Origin: Planctomycetota bacterium
GTDB taxonomy: Bacteria > Planctomycetota > Phycisphaerae > Phycisphaerales > SM1A02
Assembly: GCA_016873255.1 (NCBI GenBank)
Contig: VGXR01000026.1
Span: 1-35,924, forward strand
Direction of reading: 5' to 3'
Length of the DNA: 35,924 bases
Part shown: piece by piece, positions 1-6,831 of the stretch
Layout of the letters: each line of letters opens with the position of its first letter
Position numbering within the stretch: position 1 is the stretch's first letter
Made by a program: the position numbers and the translations under genes
The notes under the pieces: generated by a model
Database searches by the model: none
Told to the model about the DNA's origin: nothing
Seen by the model: the letters and a program-made list of their open reading frames with translations, nothing else

Positions 1-2526
1 TCGCTGCTTGACGCCGGCCTGCACCGCGGCGCCGCCGGTCGCGCCCTCGATCTCCTGGTCGTAGATGGCGTAGGAGAGGTTCTCCGCGGTGTTCCAGCCC
101 GCCCACGTGTTCATGTAGGGCGTGACAACGTGGCGCAGGCGGTGCAGGTCGAGCGCCCGCACGTCCACCGAGTCGAACTTGCTCACGAACTCCGCGCTGG
201 AGCGGAACCCGCCCGCGAGGATGGCTCGGAAGCTGTCCGCGCTCTGGCTGTAGGTCTGCAGGGTGTCGTCGCCGACCACGTAGCCCATGACGTTGGCGGA
301 CGTGAAGGGCGTGACCTTCCAGCCCTGCCCGCCGAACGTGGAGCTCAGCTCCTGCCGCGTGTACAGGCGTGAGAGGGTGCCCTGCCCGTAGCCCTGTGCG
401 CCGTACAGCTCGCCGATCGTCGTGTTCTGGTTGAAGGCCTGGCCCGGCGCATAGTCCTGGCCGAGCAGGTTGTAGGTGTTGTTCTGCACGCCGGTGCCTG
501 CGGTCGATCCACGGCCAAGCTCGATGGACATCAGGTTTGCGCTGTACTCCTGCTGCCACGCGATGGAGTCGCCGAACAGCGTGTCGCCCCAGCGCTTGTA
601 GGCGAACTCGGGGTACTTGCGCACCTGGTAGGGGCGCGACGCCAGCTGCGAGGAGCTGGTGATCACGTCGTTGGTGGGCGCGCTGAAGAGGAGGCTGACC
701 TCGGACCGGTCGCCCGAGTCGGCCAGGTAGGCGCTGCTCTCGCGCTGGAAGTCCGTGGCGAACTCGCGCTGGCGCCATGTCTGCATGAATGCCTCGTCGG
801 TGACGTACGAGCCCTGCAGGTCGAGCTTGGCGGTGTCGGAGAACGCGAAGCGGCGGTTGCCGCTGAAGGTGCCGCGGAACTGGTCCGGGGCCGTGTACTC
901 GCCGCCCGCCGAGGTCTGCTCCAGGTTCTGGAAGTCGTAGATCGCCAGCAGGTCCAGGTTGGCGCCGTACAGCCGCCCGCGGAGCCCGCCGCCGACGCCC
1001 CAGTTGGTGAAGGCCACCTGCGTGAGGTCGAGGTTGCTCTCCGGCGGCGGCGCGATGCCGAGCAGCGAGAACAGCTTCCAGCGCGTGTTGATCTGCGCGC
1101 CGGTGCGGTCGTTGTAGTTGGCGGTCACGCCGCTGATGGGCGGCATTAGGTCGCCGTCGGCCTCGAACGCAGGCAGCCAGAAGAAAGGCAGCGACCCGGC
1201 GTTGAAGGTGACGTCCCGGGCGCTGAGCCGGGTGAGCCCGCCCTCGTCGCCGCCGTCGACCTCGGTGATGACCGCGCGGCCCGCGCCGACGGAGAGGTGC
1301 GGCTCGAAGAACTCGCTCATCGACACCTTGGCCTCGTTGGCCTCGAACTGCCTCTCCGAGTACTGGCGCAGCTCCTTGGCGCGCGCCACCAGCGTGACGC
1401 CCTTGCGGTCCTGGGTGCGCAGTACGCCGTCCACCATGCTGGCGCGGTTGGAGGCGAAGTCGTAGTACGCGCGCCGCGCGCGCACCACGTAGCGGAAGTC
1501 GGTGGCGTACACCTCGCCCTCGAGGTAGATGCCGAGCACGCCGTCCGCCTGCGTCTCGGTGCCGCCGGTCTTGAGGGACTCGAGCGTTCCCTTGCGGAGG
1601 AACACCACGCCGCGGTCCGCGCGCAGCTGCAGCGCGCGCGTCGAGCCGTCGAAGCGCGGCAGCACGTCGATGGCGGCGCCGCCGGTCAGCGTCACGGTGT
1701 CGCTCGCGGAGTCGGCCTCGATGCTCTCGGCCGCGAACGCCACCGTGCTGTCGGGGGCGACGATGGGCCGGGCGGTGGAGCGGTCGATCTCCGCGCCGGG
1801 CATCGCGGGTGCGTCGGGCACGACCGGGAGCGCGGGGAGCGATGCCGACGCACCCTGGCCCGCGGTGGACGCCTCGAGCGCGGCGGCCACGCTGCGGTCG
1901 ACGGGAGCCATGCCACCCACCTCGAGCGGCGGGGGCGGCGGGGGCGGCGGCGGTCGCAGCACCTCCGGCAGGATCCGCAGCGCGGGCGGCCTGGCGGCGA
2001 GCTCGGACAGGTATGCGGCCATGCGCTGGTCGGCGCGCACGATGTCGTCGTTGCGGGGCGGCGCCTGCGGGTCAACCACGACCGCCGAGAGCGAGGTCTC
2101 GCCGTAGGTCGAGGCCGTCACGAACAGGTTGGAGCCGCCGGCACCGAGGCCCGCGGCCTTGGTCGGCTCGATGGTCTCGGGGAACCACGCGGCAAGCTGC
2201 GTGACCAGCCCCTTCTCGGTGGGGATCCGCTCGATCCAGAGCACGGCCCGGTCGGCGGTGAACTCGTACGCGCCGATCTGCACCTGCACGCGGTCGCGCA
2301 GGTAGACGCGCTGCGTGCTGTCGAGCTTCCAGAAGCTGGCGTTCACCGCCTTCAGCACGAGCGGCCATGTGCCGGGCTCCGTGGGGATCACGAAGCCGCC
2401 GAGGCGGTCCCCCGTGACCGGGCCACGCGAGACCTGCGCCGCCGACTCCGCCGCGGCCAGCCCGAGCGCCGCGGCCACCGCCCCGAGGGCGGCGAGCGTT
2501 CGTGCGGATCGGCGCGGGCGCGGCAT
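1..2526 (-). CDS. lptD: LptD/OstA-like outer-membrane assembly protein (3' end beyond window)
   Basis: This frame is open without a stop from an ATG at 2526 to the window edge, giving 842 codons with the C-terminus missing. Residues 1-31 form a signal peptide (RR-containing start, Ala/Leu core, AESAAQ end). A stretch around residues 255-400 has the repetitive beta character of the OstA/LptA jellyroll that precedes the LptD barrel. It includes GTLESLKTGG and later ARDVTFNAGSLPFFWLPAF, which resembles the LptD signature where the substrate meets the barrel (family knowledge: VPLFYLPY-type). The rest is aromatic-rich beta sequence typical of a barrel. Residues 192-200 are nine consecutive prolines in a low-complexity linker. 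LptD inserts lipopolysaccharide into the outer leaflet of the outer membrane. The symbol is by resemblance, and another OstA-domain barrel protein is possible. A TAGCCT hexamer lies 8 bases before the ATG. Confidence 0.7.
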   Translation of the reverse strand, partial: MPRPRRSARTLAALGAVAAALGLAAAESAAQVSRGPVTGDRLGGFVIPTEPGTWPLVLKAVNASFWKLDSTQRVYLRDRVQVQIGAYEFTADRAVLWIERIPTEKGLVTQLAAWFPETIEPTKAAGLGAGGSNLFVTASTYGETSLSAVVVDPQAPPRNDDIVRADQRMAAYLSELAARPPALRILPEVLRPPPPPPPPPLEVGGMAPVDRSVAAALEASTAGQGASASLPALPVVPDAPAMPGAEIDRSTARPIVAPDSTVAFAAESIEADSASDTVTLTGGAAIDVLPRFDGSTRALQLRADRGVVFLRKGTLESLKTGGTETQADGVLGIYLEGEVYATDFRYVVRARRAYYDFASNRASMVDGVLRTQDRKGVTLVARAKELRQYSERQFEANEAKVSMSEFFEPHLSVGAGRAVITEVDGGDEGGLTRLSARDVTFNAGSLPFFWLPAFEADGDLMPPISGVTANYNDRTGAQINTRWKLFSLLGIAPPPESNLDLTQVAFTNWGVGGGLRGRLYGANLDLLAIYDFQNLEQTSAGGEYTAPDQFRGTFSGNRRFAFSDTAKLDLQGSYVTDEAFMQTWRQREFATDFQRESSAYLADSGDRSEVSLLFSAPTNDVITSSSQLASRPYQVRKYPEFAYKRWGDTLFGDSIAWQQEYSANLMSIELGRGSTAGTGVQNNTYNLLGQDYAPGQAFNQNTTIGELYGAQGYGQGTLSRLYTRQELSSTFGGQGWKVTPFTSANVMGYVVGDDTLQTYSQSADSFRAILAGGFRSSAEFVSKFDSVDVRALDLHRLRHVVTPYMNTWAGWNTAENLSYAIYDQEIEGATGGAAVQAGVKQR

Positions 2527-2534
2527 CGGCGGGA

Positions 2535-2540
2535 AGGCTA
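2535..2540 (-). promoter_or_regulatory. -10-like hexamer TAGCCT ahead of the lptD-like gene
   Basis: Read on the minus strand, TAGCCT lies 8 bases before the ATG at 2526, inside the 48-base gap after the UbiA-family gene. The position matches the other leaderless-type promoters here, so the gene may be transcribed separately from the upstream prenyltransferase. There is no recognisable -35 box. Confidence 0.4.
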
Positions 2541-2574
2541 CTTGCGCGGCCCGCGGGCGGGGCGCACGGCGGCG

Positions 2575-3576
2575 TCAGCGCCAGCCGATGGGCCGGCCGC
2601 TGAGGCCGTTGACTTCCTTGAGCACCGTCATCGCCACCAGTCCGGCCACCGCGAGCACGGCCATGGCCAGGGCCTCGACGCGCAGGCCCGCGGCCATCAG
2701 CCAGGCAGCCGCGTAGACCGCCTGCCACATGGCCCCGTAGCGGCGCAGCTTCTCGCCGCCGACGGGACCGGGGCTGCCCGCGACCTTCGTCCGCACCACC
2801 AGCAGGAACCCGATCAGCGCCAGCACCGGCCACAGCAGCCCGACCGGCCCGGCGGCGATCAGCTCGTCGCCGCGCGCCACCTGCGGCCAGAACCCGCCGG
2901 CCGACCCCTGCGCGACGATGGCCCCGCCGCCGAGGAGGAGCGTGGACCAGAAGAGCCACGCCGCCACCAGCGACAGGATGCGGCGCGTGCCGAAGAAGGG
3001 ACGCTTGTCCTCGAAGCGGTGCACGCTCGCGGCGATGGCCACGGCGTGCGACATCGACCACCACACCGGCACCGTGAAGGACAGCGACCAGTTGGGGATG
3101 AACATGTTGGCCGCATGCGCCACGCCGATGGTGGCGATGCCGAGGGCCGGGATGTGCTTGGCCACCGCGTCGTAGAACATCACCGCGGCGGCGACGCCCA
3201 CCGTCAGGACGAGCGCCGCCTCGCCGAGGACGCTGGCCGCCACCACCGCGGCCATGAGCGCACCGAAGGAGAGGAGCGCGGCGCTCGAGGCGCGGATGCG
3301 GCCCGCCGCGAGCGGGCGGTCCGGGCTGAAGCGGCGGTCGTGCCGGACATCGAGCAGGTCGTTGAGGCTCGCGGCGAAGGCGAAGAGCCCGATCGCCACC
3401 ACGGCGGTGCTCGCCAGCGCCTTCCACAGCGGCATGTGGTAGACGGGCAGGTGCACGTAGCGCGGGTCGGCGCGCGTGAGGAGCGTCACCAGCCACAGCT
3501 CGCAGACCGCGCCGAACGCAAGCGAGAGCCGCGTCAGCTGGAACGCGTCGAGGATGCGCTCGGCGACGGGACGCAC
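2575..3576 (-). CDS. UbiA-family prenyltransferase
   Basis: This is a 333-residue integral membrane protein with about eight to nine hydrophobic segments. The first Asp-rich motif of the UbiA family, NDxxDxxxD, is present as NDLLDVRHD, followed by FSPDRPLAAGRI; this pattern (D-RFSPDRPLAxGRI) binds Mg-prenyl diphosphate. A second charged loop, HRFEDKR, stands where the second Asp motif is expected. Members prenylate aromatic rings (quinone and haem pathways) or transfer phosphoribose to polyprenyl phosphate, and the sequence does not tell me which. The start is GTG at 3576, with TACGAT 6 bases upstream and no Shine-Dalgarno. It is divergent from ribH and precedes the lptD-like gene by 48 bases, so an envelope role is possible but only inferred. 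Confidence 0.8.
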   Translation of the reverse strand: MRPVAERILDAFQLTRLSLAFGAVCELWLVTLLTRADPRYVHLPVYHMPLWKALASTAVVAIGLFAFAASLNDLLDVRHDRRFSPDRPLAAGRIRASSAALLSFGALMAAVVAASVLGEAALVLTVGVAAAVMFYDAVAKHIPALGIATIGVAHAANMFIPNWSLSFTVPVWWSMSHAVAIAASVHRFEDKRPFFGTRRILSLVAAWLFWSTLLLGGGAIVAQGSAGGFWPQVARGDELIAAGPVGLLWPVLALIGFLLVVRTKVAGSPGPVGGEKLRRYGAMWQAVYAAAWLMAAGLRVEALAMAVLAVAGLVAMTVLKEVNGLSGRPIGWR

Positions 3577-3582
3577 GGGAGG

Positions 3583-3588
3583 ATCGTA
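3583..3588 (-). promoter_or_regulatory. -10-like hexamer TACGAT for the UbiA-family gene
   Basis: On the minus strand TACGAT ends 6 bases before the GTG start at 3576. Transcription starting about 7 bases downstream of the hexamer would begin at the start codon itself, giving a leaderless mRNA. It forms a divergent pair with TACGAT at 3601-3606. Confidence 0.5.
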
Positions 3589-3600
3589 TCGGGGCGCTGC

Positions 3601-3606
3601 TACGAT
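3601..3606 (+). promoter_or_regulatory. -10-like hexamer TACGAT for ribH-nusB-ftsY
   Basis: TACGAT lies 14 bases before the ribH ATG at 3621. The predicted leader is under 10 bases and contains no Shine-Dalgarno sequence. The identical hexamer on the other strand 12 bases away serves the divergent UbiA-family gene. Confidence 0.45.
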
Positions 3607-3620
3607 CCGCCGTCCCGCGA

Positions 3621-4091
3621 ATGCGCTCCGTCCCCACCATCACCGTCGATGCACGCGGCCTCCGCGTGGCGCTGGTCTCCAGCGGCTACCACTCCGATGT
3701 CACGGGCGCGCTCGAGCGCGGGGCGCGCGAGGCGTTCGCGGCCGCGGGCGGCGAGCCGGCGGCGCTGCGGACCGTCGCCGCGGCGGGTGCGTTCGAGCTG
3801 CCGCTCCTGGTGGACGCGGCGCTGGCGCGCACGGACATCGATGCCGCGGTGGCGATCGGCTGCATCGTGCGCGGCGAGACCGCGCACGACCGTCACCTCG
3901 GGCTCTCGGTGACGCAGGAGCTCCTGCGGATCTCCGTGGCGCGCGGCAAGCCGGTGGGGCTGGCGGTGCTCACCGTCGAGAGCCTCGGGCAGGCACGCGA
4001 ACGCGCGGGCGGCAATGTCGGCAACAAGGGCGAGGACGCCATGCGCGCCGCGCTGGCCACGGCACGCACGCACCGGGAGCTGTGCCGATGA
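3621..4091 (+). CDS. ribH: 6,7-dimethyl-8-ribityllumazine synthase (riboflavin biosynthesis)
   Basis: This 156-residue protein has the normal length for lumazine synthase. The enzyme condenses 5-amino-6-ribitylamino-uracil with 3,4-dihydroxy-2-butanone 4-phosphate, the penultimate step of riboflavin synthesis. Visible family motifs are GAFELP (56-61, the substrate-binding V/A-P/A-GAFELP loop), CIVRGETAHDRH (81-92, with the catalytic His at 89), GLAVLTVES, and AGGNVGNKGEDA near the C-terminus. The family consensus after GETxH is usually F-D/E-Y; here it is DRH, a modest deviation. The start ATG at 3621 sits just behind TACGAT. It overlaps nusB by 4 bases (ATGA), and ribH-nusB is a common bacterial pairing. 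Confidence 0.93.
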   Translation: MRSVPTITVDARGLRVALVSSGYHSDVTGALERGAREAFAAAGGEPAALRTVAAAGAFELPLLVDAALARTDIDAAVAIGCIVRGETAHDRHLGLSVTQELLRISVARGKPVGLAVLTVESLGQARERAGGNVGNKGEDAMRAALATARTHRELCR

Positions 4092-4552
4092 GCGGCCCGG
4101 TACGGCTGCCGGAGGGCGCCTCGACGCTCGCGGTGCGCCGCTGCGCGCTGCAGGCGCTCTACCAGCTCGATGCCGCGCAGAGCGACGACGCCACCCTCGT
4201 GGGCACGCTCTCCGAGGATGCCGCCGCCGACGGTGCCCCGGGCAGGGACATCGACCGGGGCATGGCGCTGGCGGCGCTCGCGTGGGAGTTCCGCCATGAC
4301 GCCGACCGCGAGCTCTCCGGCCTGGCGCGCGACTGGCCGCCGCACCGGCAGCCGCTGGTCGACCGGAACCTCCTCCGCCTGGGCTGGTACGAGCTCCGCC
4401 ACACCGCCGAGCCGCCCCGCAAGGTGGTCAGCGACGCGGTGGAGCTGGCCAAGGAGTTCGGCACCGCCGACAGCGGCAAGTTCGTCAACGGCGTGCTCGA
4501 CAAGGTCATGAACGGGCCGGTCGCGGACCGCCCGGAGGCTGCGGGCGCGTGA
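4088..4552 (+). CDS. nusB: Transcription antitermination factor NusB
   Basis: This 154-residue all-helical protein has RRCALQALYQLD near the N-terminus (consensus RR-A-Q-LYQ-D), LVDRNLLRLGWYELRH in the middle, VVSDAVELAKEFG, and KFVNGVLDKVM near the C-terminus (consensus FVNGVLD-I). These are the hallmark NusB motifs. NusB binds boxA RNA with NusE/S10 and supports antitermination of rRNA operons. The ATG at 4088 was chosen because it forms an ATGA overlap with the ribH stop and precedes the first conserved motif by about 18 residues. The in-frame open region further upstream runs antiparallel to the UbiA-family gene and is not coding. The gene ends in a GTGA overlap with ftsY. Confidence 0.92.
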   Translation: MSGPVRLPEGASTLAVRRCALQALYQLDAAQSDDATLVGTLSEDAAADGAPGRDIDRGMALAALAWEFRHDADRELSGLARDWPPHRQPLVDRNLLRLGWYELRHTAEPPRKVVSDAVELAKEFGTADSGKFVNGVLDKVMNGPVADRPEAAGA

Positions 4553-5466
4553 TCTTCCGGGCGGCCGTCGATGCCATCCGGCGCGGCCTGCGCAAGACGG
4601 CCGAGGCGATCGGGGCGGGCTTCCGCTCGGTGCTGCACGGCCGCACCCTCAGCGAGGAGCTGATCGACGAGGTCGAGCGCAGGCTCGTCTCCGCCGACGT
4701 CGGCGTGCGCGCGGCGCGCGAGATCTCCGCGGAGCTGCGGGCCGAGTTCCGCTCCGGCCGCGTTCCGCGCGGCGAGGATGCGGTCGAGTTCCTGAAGTCG
4801 CGGCTCAAGGACCGCCTCGGGGGCGCGCGCGGCATCGCGACCGCGCCGGGCAGGCCGACGGTGGTGCTCGTGGTCGGGATCAACGGCGCCGGCAAGACCA
4901 CCAGCGTCGCCAAGATCGCCAAGAGCCTGCGCGACGAGGGGCGCACGGTGCTGCTCGCCGCGGCCGACACGTTCCGCGCGGGCGCGGTGGCGCAGCTCGA
5001 GACGTGGTCGCGCCGGCTCGGCGTGGACATCGTCAAGGGCGCGCAGGGCGCCGACCCCGCGGCCGTGGCGTTCGATGCGGCTGACGCGGCCATCGCGCGC
5101 GGCGTCGACGTGCTGCTCGTGGACACGGCGGGGCGCCTGCACACGCAGGAGAACCTGATGCGCCAGCTCACCAAGATCCGGAACGTGCTCGCGAAGAAGA
5201 TCCCGGGTGCGCCGCACGAGACGCTGCTCGTGCTCGATGCCACGAGCGGGCAGACGGCGGTGGCGCAGGCGCAGGCGTTCAAGGCCGCCTGCGACGTCAC
5301 GGGCATCTTCCTGGCGAAGCTCGACGGCACGGCCAAGGGCGGCATCGTGGTGGCCATCCGCGACGCGGTGGACGTTCCCGTGAAGCTGGTCGGCGTGGGC
5401 GAGACCCCGGAGGACGTGCAGCCGTTCGAGCCGGGGCCCTTCGTCGAGGCCATGTTCGCCGAGTGA
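4549..5466 (+). CDS. ftsY: Signal recognition particle receptor FtsY
   Basis: This 305-residue SRP GTPase has an N-terminal helical bundle (about 1-100), then the G domain. Motifs are G1 GINGAGKTTS (from residue 110), ADTFRAGAVAQLETW, VDTAGRLHTQENLM (G3), FLAKLDGTAKGGI (G4/closing loop), and GVGETPEDVQPFEPGPFVEA at the C-terminus. FtsY docks ribosome-SRP complexes at the membrane for co-translational insertion. It lacks the long acidic A domain of the E. coli protein and starts with an amphipathic stretch (IFRAAVDAIRRGLRK) that may serve as the membrane anchor, as in short FtsYs. The start is GTG at 4549, overlapping the nusB TGA by 4 bases, which implies translational coupling. Confidence 0.95.
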   Translation: MIFRAAVDAIRRGLRKTAEAIGAGFRSVLHGRTLSEELIDEVERRLVSADVGVRAAREISAELRAEFRSGRVPRGEDAVEFLKSRLKDRLGGARGIATAPGRPTVVLVVGINGAGKTTSVAKIAKSLRDEGRTVLLAAADTFRAGAVAQLETWSRRLGVDIVKGAQGADPAAVAFDAADAAIARGVDVLLVDTAGRLHTQENLMRQLTKIRNVLAKKIPGAPHETLLVLDATSGQTAVAQAQAFKAACDVTGIFLAKLDGTAKGGIVVAIRDAVDVPVKLVGVGETPEDVQPFEPGPFVEAMFAE

Positions 5467-5476
5467 CCGCCCGGGC

Positions 5477-5482
5477 TAGACT
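5477..5482 (+). promoter_or_regulatory. -10-like hexamer TAGACT for the prepilin-like operon
   Basis: TAGACT lies 6 bases before the ATG at 5489, in the 22-base gap after ftsY. It fits the leaderless pattern and suggests that 5489-9404 can be transcribed independently of ribH-nusB-ftsY. Confidence 0.45.
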
Positions 5483-5488
5483 TGGCAC

Positions 5489-6124
5489 ATGGTCCAGCGC
5501 GGCTTCACGCTCGTCGAGTTGATGGTGACCGTCGCGGTCATCGGCATCCTCATGGGGGTGCTGGTGCCTGCCATGGGCGCCATCCAGCGAGAGAGCCGCA
5601 ACACCGGCTGCCTGAGCAACCTGCGCCAGGACTTCGTTGCCATCGACGCGTACCGCCAGCAGAACGGCGGCCGCCTGCCGATGTGCGAGTTCCTGCCGGT
5701 CGTCACGGACGACGGGATCGATGGCGGGCTGCCCAAGTTCCTCGCGGGCTTCATGCCCGAGGACTCGTCCTCGTGGATCTGCCCCGCCGACCAGGACGAC
5801 GAGTCGACCGCCACCGGCACGAGCTACGTGTACCTGCCCGGCCTGCTGCGCTACGCGCCGGCGGTCCAGGCCGACGTGGTGACGCTCCTCCTCTCGATGG
5901 GCCCGTCGATGGACCCGGTGCAGGTCGAGCGCATGCGCACCGACACCGAGGCGCGGGCCATGACCGCCTTCTGGGACGGCGAGGGCGCGAAGTACCCGCT
6001 TCTTGCCGACAGCCAGGACAGGCACCGTCGCGTGGGGAGCGAGCGCAACGGCGTGTTCGCCGACGGCAGCGCCAAGATGGCCGACGCCCCCGAGGAACCC
6101 GCGCAGGGCGGAGGAACGCCATGA
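5489..6124 (+). CDS. Prepilin-type N-methylation protein (pseudopilin-like)
   Basis: This 211-residue protein begins MVQRGFTLVEL, an exact type IV prepilin motif. Cleavage is expected after G5, Glu is at mature position 5, and a 20-residue hydrophobic helix (MVTVAVIGILMGVLVPAM) follows. The remainder is a soluble globular domain of the kind planctomycetes carry in many copies: CLSNLRQ, WICPADQDD, and a C-terminal VFADGSAKMADA resembling the 'GxvfxDGSvr' end of DUF1559-type pseudopilins. Such proteins are processed by a prepilin peptidase and sit in the inner membrane or in pseudopili. The specific role is unknown. The start is fixed by the prepilin motif and by TAGACT 6 bases upstream. It overlaps the next gene by ATGA, preceded by a GGAGGAA ribosome site at 6109-6115. 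Confidence 0.85.
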   Translation: MVQRGFTLVELMVTVAVIGILMGVLVPAMGAIQRESRNTGCLSNLRQDFVAIDAYRQQNGGRLPMCEFLPVVTDDGIDGGLPKFLAGFMPEDSSSWICPADQDDESTATGTSYVYLPGLLRYAPAVQADVVTLLLSMGPSMDPVQVERMRTDTEARAMTAFWDGEGAKYPLLADSQDRHRRVGSERNGVFADGSAKMADAPEEPAQGGGTP

Positions 6125-6831
6125 CCCTCAACGTGGACCTCGGGGACCTCTGGAACGACCACCGCGACCGCATCCTGCGCGCCGCCGCCGCCATGGCCGT
6201 GGCCGCGCTCCTCGTCTCCGTGGGATGGTGGTGGTTCGCGGTGCGCTGGCGGCCCCCGCCGTCGATCTTCGATTCGCCCGTTGACAATGTCCTCGGCTAC
6301 TTCACCACGCCGGACTTCAACCGGCTCTCGGTCGAGGAACGCGTCAAGTACGTGCAGGAGTTCGTGTCGCGGTTCCGCGGCATGAACCAGCAGGACAGCG
6401 TGATGGCGGCCGCGTTCCTCGCCGGCGTCACGGGCAAGGTCCGCGAGCAGCTCACGCAGAACGTCCGGATCCTGGCCAAGGACATCCTCGCGCAGGGAGC
6501 GGAGAAGTTCGTCAACCTGCCGGATGCCGACCGCGGGGCGTTCATCGACAAGTGGGTGGCCGACTGGTTCCGCCTCGCGGAGACGACCGCCACCGGCAAG
6601 GAGTCCTCGCGCACCGACGCGGAGATCGTCGAGGGCGCGCGCGCGGAGGCCCGCCGCGGCGAGGAGCGCCAGCGCGAGCGCATGAAGGGCCGCCAGCTCA
6701 CCGACCGCGGCGCAGACCGGTTCCTCGGGTTCTGGCAGTCCGAGGTGGAGCCGGCGTCGAACCCGCGCGAGCAGGCGCAGATCTCGCGCTTCATGGACGC
6801 GGTCCGAACGCGGATGATCACCGGCCAGTGA
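6121..6831 (+). CDS. Single-pass membrane protein of unknown function
   Basis: This 236-residue protein has one clear transmembrane helix at about residues 19-43 (ILRAAAAMAVAALLVSVGWW is its first part) and a mainly helical, charged remainder outside or inside the membrane. Residues near 165-200 are very rich in Glu/Arg (GARAEARRGEERQRERMKG), probably a coiled coil or basic-acidic helix. I do not recognise a family. It is sandwiched with 4-base overlaps between a prepilin-like gene (ATGA) and hrpB (GTGA), so it is co-translated with both. A role next to the pseudopilin is conceivable but is inference only. Confidence 0.8.
   Translation: MTLNVDLGDLWNDHRDRILRAAAAMAVAALLVSVGWWWFAVRWRPPPSIFDSPVDNVLGYFTTPDFNRLSVEERVKYVQEFVSRFRGMNQQDSVMAAAFLAGVTGKVREQLTQNVRILAKDILAQGAEKFVNLPDADRGAFIDKWVADWFRLAETTATGKESSRTDAEIVEGARAEARRGEERQRERMKGRQLTDRGADRFLGFWQSEVEPASNPREQAQISRFMDAVRTRMITGQ

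Noticed and set aside
1297-3912. An 871-codon plus-strand open frame across the lptD-like and UbiA genes
   Set aside because: Arg/Gly/His-rich shadow; both minus-strand genes have signal or membrane features and family motifs.
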